The position numbers and the translations under genes are program-made. This document shows, piece after piece, positions 55,094 through 64,000 of a stretch of DNA of 64,000 nt. The notes below the pieces were generated by a model, which ran no database searches, had not been told where the DNA came from, and saw only the letters and a list, made by a program, of their open reading frames with translations. Origin of the DNA: Valencia hispanica. Taxonomy: Eukaryota > Chordata > Actinopteri > Cyprinodontiformes > Valenciidae. The stretch is taken from NCBI GenBank assembly GCA_963556495.2, contig OY747702.1, forward strand, positions 39,972,180 to 40,036,179, written 5' to 3'. How positions within the stretch are numbered: position 1 is the stretch's first letter; each line of letters opens with the position of its first letter.

Positions 55094-58000
55094 TTAAATG
55101 TAATAAATGATTAAAAGAAAAGCTTCTCTCTCTGATAATTTCTACCACAAGGTGGCAGTAATGCACAAAGTTGTTTACCAGCTCCCACAAAGAAGCTTCC
55201 ACTGACAGCATGCTTCCAAAAGCCATAGGAACGTGGATTATAATTGTTCATCAAAAAAACAAACAAATAACAAAACAACAAAAGCCAAAGGCCACAGTAA
55301 GTTCTGTGAGGAAATAGATCATAACCAAAAATAAACTTATTGTGATCGTCTCCTTAAAAGTCCCCACGGATATTACGATTACAACTGGTAAACTGCAAAC
55401 AAGCAATGTTTTTCCTGGTTTTAGTTACCAAACAACGACTCCTTCATAAGCATTGCTGATGTTGTAGCCACATCACCAAACTCTTAAAAGTTGCTGCCAA
55501 GACTTTGACTAAACTTTATAAATCTCCGCAGCTCCTAAGTCAGCTTTGAGTGTTCAAACAGATTTTCTAATTGAAGGTTCAGTATGAGGCTGATGACATT
55601 GAAATGATAATTGTGACTATTCAGAACAGAAAGCCAGGGTCATACTGTTATGAAAGCAAACTAAAAAGTGAGTTCTATATTGTATTTGTACTGTGTTGCT
55701 GGTAATTCAGCTTAAATACTCTTTAATGTGGTCTGAATCATATCATTAACGATTCTGGTGGAGAATTTTCTAAGCACTGTTGCAATCAAAGCAGGAGGAT
55801 TTGTTCTGCTTCGGCATATCAGACTTTAGCAGAGAGAAGAGGAGGAGACAAGAAAGAAAGCTTTAAATACAGTGTTTGACTGTGACACCAATGCCGCTCT
55901 GACACCACCACCCCCAGATAAATTTGCAAAGTGTGTTTCCATCAAACATGACCCTGCTGCACACCAATTATCCCTCCAGGACTGCATCATTTCAGTGGCC
56001 AGGGTCGACCCCGTCTGTCAGCCACTGTCTGTCCCCTGCTGACAGGAGCCAGGGGAATGGAAAAGCTCGTCTCCATCGGAAAAAAGGCACCTCCAGAACG
56101 CATCCAGTCTAGAGTGTCAGAGGTCAAAACATCCATAAATAGATACTGCTTGGCTGGTGTGGGTGGACACTGTGACCTGAAAGGCCTCTTGCTCTGATAG
56201 GACTGTGTTTCCTTGGTTGCAACTGAAGCAGGTGAAGAAGCTGGTGATTCAGAGTTACCACATGCTGGACCTCTCAACATTTCTCCCCTGGAGCAAAACT
56301 GCATCTGTCGCAGTGCCTGTGGCTGAATGTACACTGAACATCTTTCATCCACAAATACACAGACTCTGTAAATGAAAGATGCCTGAAAAGAAAATTAGAA
56401 GGTAACAACTCTGACTTCTTTAGGTAGCTTTCTATAGAAAATCGTTGTCAGCTCAGCCTGAAATCCATGAATGATGAATTAATTACATTCTTTTGTGATG
56501 GTGTAGCAAACAATAGCAATTGGAAACACAATGCCGAGGCAAAAAAGCTCTCAGCAATAATGTTACAATGGAAAATATTAAGAAGTGTGAATGTACCCTC
56601 AAGCTCACCCCTAGGTAATTCTGTGCAGTGCTTAATAGAAATGACGAAACAAGAGCCCCATATTATACAATTTCACTCTCCTTAGTTAAGGTTCAATATT
56701 GGACAATTAAGACAAAACTAAACATGTAGGCCTATGGCTGGTTTGAATAGGTTATTGACAAATGCATTTTGGAACAATTGCCTTTAAATGAATGTGATCA
56801 AAGTAAAGATATTGGCTCAAGAATTGCATACCAACTGTCAGGCTTGTTGGTTAAAGCTGATGATTTGTGATTGTTTTAGAGTCACAGGACCTGGGGTCTT
56901 TGCACTTAGTCAGTTGACCACTGACTCCTTTGTATTAGTCCAGAGTCAAGAAGGAGGTAATCTCTCCAACAAGTAAAGCTTGATCCAAACTGCATCAACT
57001 GGACAATCCTTCTAAACACAGCAGCAAATCTGCTAAATAATTAAGGAAAAAGATCCTTCAGAGTGTTTCCACCCAAAATCCCAGGCCTGAGCTGAATAAA
57101 ATGCTATAGTTAGTATTTATAAGAGTAATGAAAACTCTCTACAAACTTAAAAAAACTGAAGAGATATTGGAAAGAAGAGTCAGCCAAGAGAACTTAAAAA
57201 AAAAAAACATGAAAAAACGTGAAAAAACTGAAAGCCAGAAAATGACCGTTGAGTCAATGTTGCTAATTGTGGTTCTACAAGCTGTTGTAGGGATGTTTTT
57301 TCCCCCTTTTTTATATTTGGTTTTATTTTTCAGTAAATAAATAATGATAGCACAATTTTTGATAAAAAAATGATAAAAAGGAACACATTTTTGCCTCAGT
57401 TTAATTGCTTGAATTGTAGGAACATGACTATGTATGCATCCTCAGGGTTCTATCGGTACTGAACTATCCAGTAATTAATCGCAGCAGGTGTTTATGAAAA
57501 TTGTAAATCTCTTCTCCAATAACTAAAAGGAATATACTTTCTTTGCTTAGTATTCAGTTTGAAAAACATCAGGCTCCTTCTGTTTTATGTCAGTGTTGAC
57601 CAGCAACAGCTGTGCACACAGACTCTGACCACATGTCAACATTTTTCGCTATGTTGTTCCCTCTGCTTGCACACCGTGTATCAGTCAGAGTTCAGTGCCA
57701 CAAGTTTAAAAGTCTGTTTACCATTATCATGTGTCCACATGTCAAATACAAACCATTGTGGTAAATGTTCTACTGCCTCAACTGCATCTTCACAATAACA
57801 GCTACAATACCCTAAAATGACATTTCTTCCTATATGGAAGTATTTACACAAGTAATATTAATGCAACAGACGTATTTTACTTATTGCAACTTCAGTACCT
57901 AAGTGCGTAAATTGAAACAAAATTTACCTCTTCTCTTTTTCTTATCTGAAAGGATTCTACAGCTCTGATGATGTATTTGTTGTTCAAGGCGTATAAGTAA

Positions 58001-58345
58001 TTGTAGACTAGACAATATGGTGTACATTTTTATGTAATATAGTTTGGATTTATTACGATACACAGTTTAGCCCAATAACTGAAATCTGTTCTTTGGGATG
58101 GTGCATGGTGTAGGGGCAAAGCAGGCAACCAATCTGCAACGCAGCCCTATCCCCAAATCCACCTCCTCTTACTGCCCATTCCTGTCTGATTACTCTGAAT
58201 AAAGGCTTCGATTGCCACAAAACTTTTAAAGCAATAAAATTGTAGAAAATAATTTATTCTTTATTACATCCATATTTTCAATTCTCTCTTTCTCTTTTTT
58301 TTTGCTCATCTGTCTAACAGTTTCAAATGGTGAGTCAGACTCAAG
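55094..58345. other. long non-genic stretch
   Basis: No gene or transposon recognised. The minus ORF 55987-56352 (121 codons) has no known domain. The segment 55860-56350 is richer in G and C than its flanks and could be a conserved element or exon, but this is unsupported. Confidence 0.35.
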
Positions 58346-58573
58346 CCAAGGCAAGGCAAATTTATTTTTATAGCCCACTTTCAGCAACAATGCAAGTCAA
58401 GGTGCTTTAGATGATTTGGGGAAAAATAAAACCAACAATAAAACAATAATAAAAAACACAACATCGAAGACATTAATAAGAATAAATCCCACTACCCATA
58501 TGACATTCCAGTCAATATTAAAACATTAATCAAAGGCAGCTCTAAACATATGGGTTTTTAGCTTTGATTTAAA
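58346..58573 (-). repeat. L2 LINE 3' end, minus strand
   Basis: CCAAGGCAAGGCAAATTTATTTTTATAGC, then AGTCAAGGTGCTTTAG and, at the far end, ATATGGGTTTTTAGCTTTGATTTAAA (ORF2 C-terminus), in the same order as the other L2 tails in this window. It ends where a hAT-like repeat begins. Confidence 0.8.
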
Positions 58574-59230
58574 TAGGATGACCTTATTTTGATTTCCAAA
58601 AAAGAGGACACTTGGCCCAGTCCTGAAACACTTTCAGGACTGGGTCAAGACTGGGCCAAGACTTATAATTTTAACATATCTAAAGCGTGCGTTCTCTATA
58701 TAGTTAGACAGATTAGATAAATAATAAACTTCAAAAATCCTTTCACGATTAGAAAAATTATTTAAAAATCTGTGGAAATAAATAATGATTTACCAGCAAC
58801 AGTAAGAGTTTACTTTTTTTAAATTGCACTGGATAAAAAGAAAAAAAATTCTGAAATAATATTCTGAGCAACCAAGTATTTTCTTTTCATTGTAATAAAA
58901 GTAAAAAGCAGCAGTCTCAAAGAGACAATAAAAAAGTGTATACTCTGTGTTTAGTTTTCATCTTCATCCTCCTCAGTCAGTTTATAGATGAACTCTCACT
59001 TTGCACAGCATTATTATATATTTTTTGTGTCCATGTGACCTATGGGATCTTTGCCACTTTTGTTTCACACAGAAACACATATGCCAGTTATGTGAATGAT
59101 GCATTCCGCCTCCCATTTGTTGTGACAGGACAGTATTTCTTTTGCAATTCATGCGTAAAGCTTGTGCTTTTGACTTATTGTAAGAAGCAGCAACGTGGTG
59201 CAGCACGGCCCGCGCAATGCAGCCCAACCA
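58574..59230 (-). mobile_element. diverged third copy of the hAT MITE family
   Basis: The reverse complement aligns in order with the hAT MITE at 7796-8593. TAGGATGACCT and GATTTCCAAAAAAGAGGACACTTGGCC match its right end. TATTTTCTTTTCATTG, AGTCTCAAAGAGACAATAAAAAAGTG and CATTATTATATATTTTTTGTGTCC match its middle. The far end has lost the TAGGGTGACCA terminus. It is much older than the duplicated pair. Confidence 0.7.
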
Positions 59231-59790
59231 TTCCTGTCAACTTTTGGATTTTAAAATAAGGGACATTTTCTGGCGCTGGGCAATCCCACCACCCCGACCA
59301 AGCTCCAATATCTCCTACATTTCAAGACAGGTGTACAGGAAATCCAAAACAACCACTTGTCAGCCACTTACTAGAGTTAAGAAATTATAATCTGATACAC
59401 CTATCTTAGTTGATATTCAAATCTTGTGCCCCATCCTGCTCCAATTTAGGAAAGTAAATTCGCTGTCCCATTTTTCCTGATATTTACATTACTTTTTTTG
59501 GGGGGGGGGGGGGGATTTCTTTTACTTCTCCTTCTTCATGTCCATCCATCTCTCTTTTGTTGTTCCTGCTCTCTACATTAGCGTTGTGAGAACTGCCACC
59601 CAGGCTTGCGAAGCTCAATTTAATTAATTATCAATTAAATAAATTCTGTGATATAATGTTATAATTTAACTAATACTATGATGCAACCCAACATGACTGG
59701 GTAACTGTCTTGTAGCCCCTTGTCAGAAGGAAAATCCAGCACCAAGCAGCAGCCATGAGCCCAAAAGTCTAGAGTGGGCAGGTAGTACGG
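59231..59790. other. non-genic stretch with a poly-G tract
   Basis: A run of 14 or more G at about 59499-59513 and unassigned sequence. No gene recognised. Confidence 0.4.
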
Positions 59791-60020
59791 GACGACTGTA
59801 GCTCAGTCAATTGAGTAGTTGTCTCGCTATCAGAGGGTGATAGGTTCAATTCCCACTTTCCTCCTGTCGCATGTCAATGTGCCCCTGGGCAAGGCACTTA
59901 ACCTCCAGTTACCTACCAATTTCTGTATGTATGTGTGTGAGTTTGAAAGTGCAAATTGGTGAATGTGGCTCCAGTGTAAAGCGCTTCGAGACCAGAAAAA
60001 CGCTATGTAAGTTCACTCCA
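59791..60020 (+). repeat. tRNA-derived SINE
   Basis: Starts GACGACTGTAGCTCAGTCAA (A-box-like TAGCTCAGTCAATTGAG), then a B-box region, GATAGGTTCAATTCCCAC, about 45 bases later. A central part has CCTGGGCAAGGCACTTAACC, and the 3' end has TGTAAAGCGCTTCGAG and AACGCTATGTAAGT, like the tails of fish L2-type LINEs. This is the classic layout of fish tRNA SINEs. The tail is not a long simple repeat, so the end is approximate. Confidence 0.82.
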
Positions 60021-60845
60021 TTTAGTAGGCTACTTCTCATTGACTAAATGTTGTTAGAATTAATATAATGTAGAATATGGTGTTGACCTGCTGTATATGA
60101 AAACTAAGATGCTAGATGATTTAGTAATACATTATTGAAAATGACCTGAATTGATTCAGAAGGCTTTGTAAAAAGGGAAATTTGTGCAGAGAATTAAAAG
60201 AATTTTTAAAATGTAATTGAATGTCAGAAGCAGAGCCAGGAGCCAGTATTGATGAGAGGTTTGCTCCTGTCTGAATGGAAGGAACAAGTGAGCTGATCTG
60301 AACAAGCAAGCATTAGTTTCAACATCACTCAATATACCCAAAGGAGGTTTGGACTTGTTTCTTTGAAATTTTGTTATACAGAGGAAAATCAAGATAATGG
60401 CATCATTTGAAGAAAGTTATGTTATACATTGAATAGCAAATTTACAGACTGCAGTGCAATATACTTTTTATTCTTTATTCATAATAATTAGATAATTCCT
60501 GATGTGTGATATTGCAGAAAATGACATTCTGATATAACGATACATTTTTGGAGATTTGCTCTTTAACTCATATCCCCACATTTTTAAAATCTAACTTGTG
60601 AAAGAACTGTTCCTTGCAAAGAAAAAAAAGAGATGATAGTGTTATTAGTAAGTGCAACACTTTTCATTTTATTTTCATCCTTTAATTTAAATTTTATTCA
60701 TTTTATTATCTTTTATGTAATTTGTAAGGGTTCAAATATATGTAAACACTTACTTGAACAGAATGTAAATTCTGATATTGTTGAAAAGGATGGGTTGTAA
60801 AGAACATTGTTAGAGATGTGCACTCTTGTTGAAATAAATTCATAG
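60021..60845. other. non-genic stretch
   Basis: AT-rich sequence with no recognisable gene or transposon. Confidence 0.4.
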
Positions 60846-61500
60846 CAGGTCTTTTGTGCTAAGTCATTCAATGATTTAAATGTATTTTTAAGTATATTCT
60901 CTGAACTATAGGGAGCCAGTGTAAGGGCTTTAGAACTTGGGTGATGTGCTCTACTTTCCTGGTTCTAGTGAGAACGTGAGCAGCAGTGTTCTGTATCAGC
61001 TGCCCGATTTTTAGGCAGACCTGTAAAGACACTTGCAGTAATCATCTGACTAAAGATTAAAAGCATTGAGGAGTTTTTCGAGGTCCTGTTGGGACATCAG
61101 TCCTTTAATCCTAGAAATGTTCTTCAGATGATAGAAGGCTTGCCTTGTGATTGCCTTTATGGGACCCTGTAGATTCAGGTCAATTACCACACCTAGATTT
61201 CCGGCCTGATCAGTAGTTTCTAGCTGTATTAACTGAAGCTGTGTGCTGACTCTGGATCATTTCTCTTTAGATTTTCTGATGAAAAGTTTCATATTGACAC
61301 AAAGAAGTTCCTGTTCTTTAGTTAAGACTCAAACCAGCCAAGTACTGTACCAGAGAGTCCGACCCAGCTCTCCGGTCATCTTAATAGTATGTCATGGTCA
61401 AAGTACAAACACTGTGGTTCTACCACAGCCCGTATTTATGCAGATGGTGAGCACAGAAACCAGACTGAAAAATATCAAAATGGTTGGTCAAACACTTATT
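60846..61500 (-). pseudogene. L2-type LINE ORF2 fragment, minus strand, heavily decayed
   Basis: The order of blocks matches the nearly full-length L2 at about 36060-37040: GGAGCCAGTGTAAGGGCTTTAGAAC, GATGTGCTCTACTTTCCTGGTTCTAG, TTTAATCCTAGAAATGTTCTTCAG and CAAACCAGCCAAGTACTGTACCAGA. Several internal deletions occur (for example around 61250, where the RT catalytic region is missing). Not functional. Confidence 0.85.
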
Positions 61501-62639
61501 ACAACAACAGGGCAAAATAACGATAGTTTGACATTTATTTATCACATGTTGCAAGAGTAGATTTAATTTTTAACGGGTTTAGTTTCCAAACCAAGCTAGT
61601 GTACTTTTTAAAAATGTCATCTGAAAGGGGAAAATGATACCAGTACCTCTTTCATGGATGCTAAACAGTGACCACATTACCCAGTTTTTGATCGTTCAAC
61701 ATAGACAAGCAACTAAAAGAAAACCGCCGACAATGTATTATAACACACCAAAGAGCCATGGAGCAAAACATCCGACTGATGTTCAGTGACTGGGCAGCCT
61801 ATAACAGGGAACTTTTTTTAATTATTAGAGATTATGGCAACATTTCCCATGCAACAACTGCTCCAAATAAAATGAGATTGAAAGTTGTAAAAAAAAAAAA
61901 AAAAAAAAAAAAAAGCACCAGCAAACTGAAAAAGAATTTAATTACAACAGCTGACAAAGTATTACGCCACAGATACAAGCCAGGCGACAATGCATTATAG
62001 CACAGTTCAGTGAGGGACGATAGAACAGCAGGCTGTTAACACACTATTTGGCTACAGAAAAATTTGCTTTTTATGTTTAAAACAAATGCTGCACAATGTG
62101 AGCGGAAACTTCACTTAATATGTGTTATTAAGGATTTATAAATTCTTTAATTACTGTTTCAAATGAGGCCAAAGATTGGCCTAAAAAACAAAATTAAAAT
62201 GAGAATCTGAATGAAAACATGCTGCAATTAATAATTACATCACAGTATTTTTGTAGTATGTCTTCAGATTATACAGTAACTGCACTTATTGTTGCATTAA
62301 TTGTGAGAAATGTAAATACTGCAGTGACACTCCTCCATAATGCTGCATAATGTTACAGTATGTGCTGACGCTTATTGAAGATCACGCCACTGGCAGCATC
62401 TGGATGGGGGGGTGCCGATGTAGATTCCCTAAAGCAGAACATTAGATCTATGTACTTAACTGGGCCCGGTGTTAGAGACCACCCCACCGAAACAGTGCAT
62501 AATTGATGTCTCGGTTGCGAACAAAACGACTCTTTGAGCCACCTCCTTGTGTTTTTTGTGTGTTTTTTTTTACTTAGATTACTGATCCACGATGTGTAAT
62601 CTGTATGTGTCTGCACCAAGGGGCAAACTCCACCGCTCA
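61501..62639. other. non-genic stretch with a poly-A run
   Basis: Includes an uninterrupted A-run of about 25 bases at 61890-61914, which might be a retrotransposed tail, although no recognisable element precedes it. No gene recognised. Confidence 0.35.
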
Positions 62640-63000
62640 GACATGAAGCCATCCCAGAAGTAACAAAAATTGCAGTTCACCCCTCATCCGCTGGGGGCTG
62701 GCTCCAGAAAGGAGCAATTTCCCATTGACTCCCATATTAAAAAGGCCAACTTCACAGCAGAAATAAACATGTTTACAGTCTGGTTCAAAAAACCGTTTTA
62801 GGGGTAATAGGTCAGGTTTATCTTCATGACAACTCTGAGGGGGGTGAATTGTTTTCTAATTCACCCGTTTAGACATAATTTAATCTTGAAATTATAAATA
62901 ATTAGGGGCGTGTCCTTTTGATTGACAGGTCTTGGATGAGCCGTCAGCGCTAGGGCTGGTGGCTAACGGTGGCTAACGTTGGATATATTTTAAATATCTC
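62640..63000. repeat. probable dispersed fish repeat, class unknown
   Basis: Phrases such as CCCATTGACTCCCAT, CTTCACAGCAGAAATAAACATG and TTACAGTCTGGTTCAAAAAA belong, as far as I recall, to a widespread repeat in fish genomes. There is only one copy in this window, so it cannot be confirmed here. Boundaries are approximate and it may extend to about 63800. Confidence 0.4.
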
Positions 63001-64000
63001 TACAAATAAATACCTCTTTACCAGTGCAAATTTGGGCCACGGTGGCATGGAGGTTGAAGAATAAATCCAGTTACACACCTTATGCTTAGAGGAGTCTTAT
63101 TAAGCCTCAAAAACTACAGAACCTGTGATCTTAGTACGTGATCTCTTGTGTTATTGTGTTATAACAAATCAACACAGTTGCGATGTTCCTCATCTTCACT
63201 TATTTTCTATTTATTTTATGAGTACAATTCTGGTGGATCTGGAGGGGAATGTCACCCTTTGTTGGCCAAAAACAAATGATATTTGTATTTTTTTTATTTA
63301 TGAAAAAGCACTATGTATATGTGCAACAGTGCATCAAATACATAATTTATTACTGATTGTGTTAATAAATATAGATTTTCCTAAAAGTTTTTGTGTTGCT
63401 CTTTTTGTAAACTGTTTTTTGATTTCTTGTTTTGGACATGAAGAAGCAAAGGGAGGCTGAGGAGAGGAGAGGAGGGACCGGATGGATGGTCTGTTTTCTG
63501 TTTGTCAACTGAAAAACTCACTGTGTGCGCTCTACATGAGCTGTGCGCTGAGGGCAAATATTCAAGTGACCAATCAAAACGCGGTCTCCGCTCACATGAT
63601 TTCAAGATGCCAGCCCCCTGATTTCACAGTACCTGTCTGGTCCAATTTTCCAGCCAATCCGCTGTATGCCTGCTCGCGCTTGTCCCTGTTCTTGAAATCT
63701 GATGAGCTGACATCGTATAAACAGGTATAGTCTGGCCAAATTTCCACGAGTTTATCTTCTAAAATGTAATCCTCTCCGTGGGCTGCCATCTTGGAATCAT
63801 GTGAGGTTCACTGAGGTTCTTTACGTTACTACTGGAGGCCAATTTAATAGCATCCAGATCAACTGTCAGCTTCTTGAGCTATCTTTTATAACTTATCCGG
63901 TTATGGAGTTAGCCAATGACTGGATAGTGTTGACTGTCTACTGGACGATTGTCATCTTTCTTCATGACTGTTTATATATTTAATGTCATTGTCTTGTCTG
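63001..64000. other. non-genic stretch at the window end
   Basis: No gene recognised. ORFs at 63125-63460 (+) and 63592-63789 (-) have no known domains. Part may belong to the repeat at 62640. Confidence 0.35.

Noticed and set aside
55987..56352. 121-codon minus ORF in a GC-richer stretch
   Set aside because: No recognised domain and no matching exon or splice signals; left as part of an unannotated stretch.
1..64000. CRISPR arrays, operons, rRNA genes or functional tRNA genes
   Set aside because: The sequence is vertebrate-like; no regular spaced repeats, rRNA or clean tRNA cloverleaf was seen. The tRNA-like segment at 59791 is a SINE head.

Overview
The window looks like AT-rich teleost fish genomic DNA dominated by transposable elements. 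The evidence is its mixture of repeats: Rex1-type, L2/Maui-type and RTE/Rex3-type LINEs, tRNA-related SINEs, and PIF/Harbinger, hAT, Tc1/mariner, Kolobok-like and Merlin-like DNA transposons. I found no complete conserved host gene. The only gene-like structures supported by exon, intron and reading-frame evidence are a divergent pair around 20.9 kb.

Layout. 0-7.3 kb: a (CTT)n microsatellite, a Tc1-like relic, an L2 3' end, a SINE-like repeat and a Rex1-group LINE fragment. 7.35-12.65 kb: a nearly identical 2,651-bp tandem duplication. Each copy carries a complete hAT MITE (11-bp TIR, 8-bp TSD) and part or all of a PIF/Harbinger element with a recognisable transposase fragment. 13.2-16.5 kb: L2 debris, including an ORF1 (SGNH-type) relic split by a 1,269-bp TTAA-flanked Kolobok/T2-like element, which itself holds a nested hAT-like MITE. 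17.0-20.9 kb, minus strand: three phase-compatible exons of a CCDC106-like coiled-coil protein, with three MITEs in one intron. 20.9-22.8 kb, plus strand: four phase-compatible exons of a Merlin-type (IS1016/ISXO2-like) transposase that is broken in its last exon. 23.3-26.4 kb: a nearly intact Rex1 LINE nested in a degenerate repeat array. 27.7-28.1 kb: an RTE/Rex3 3' end with a perfect 14-bp TSD. 28.35-29.2 kb: a dispersed repeat interrupted by an L2 tail. 30.9 kb: a 143-bp near-perfect palindrome. 32.8-40.7 kb: a 5-kb, nearly full-length L2 LINE (minus strand) nested in an older L2-like LINE. 40.7-64 kb: mostly unannotatable sequence with scattered SINE, L2, hAT and Tc1 relics, possibly including conserved noncoding DNA.

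The point of most interest is the head-to-head arrangement of the coiled-coil gene and the Merlin transposase. Their first exons face each other across a roughly 130-bp gap, and subterminal-type repeats lie downstream of the transposase. This suggests, but does not prove, a two-gene Merlin-type transposon. All calls come from reading the sequence and translated ORFs by eye; no database search was run.
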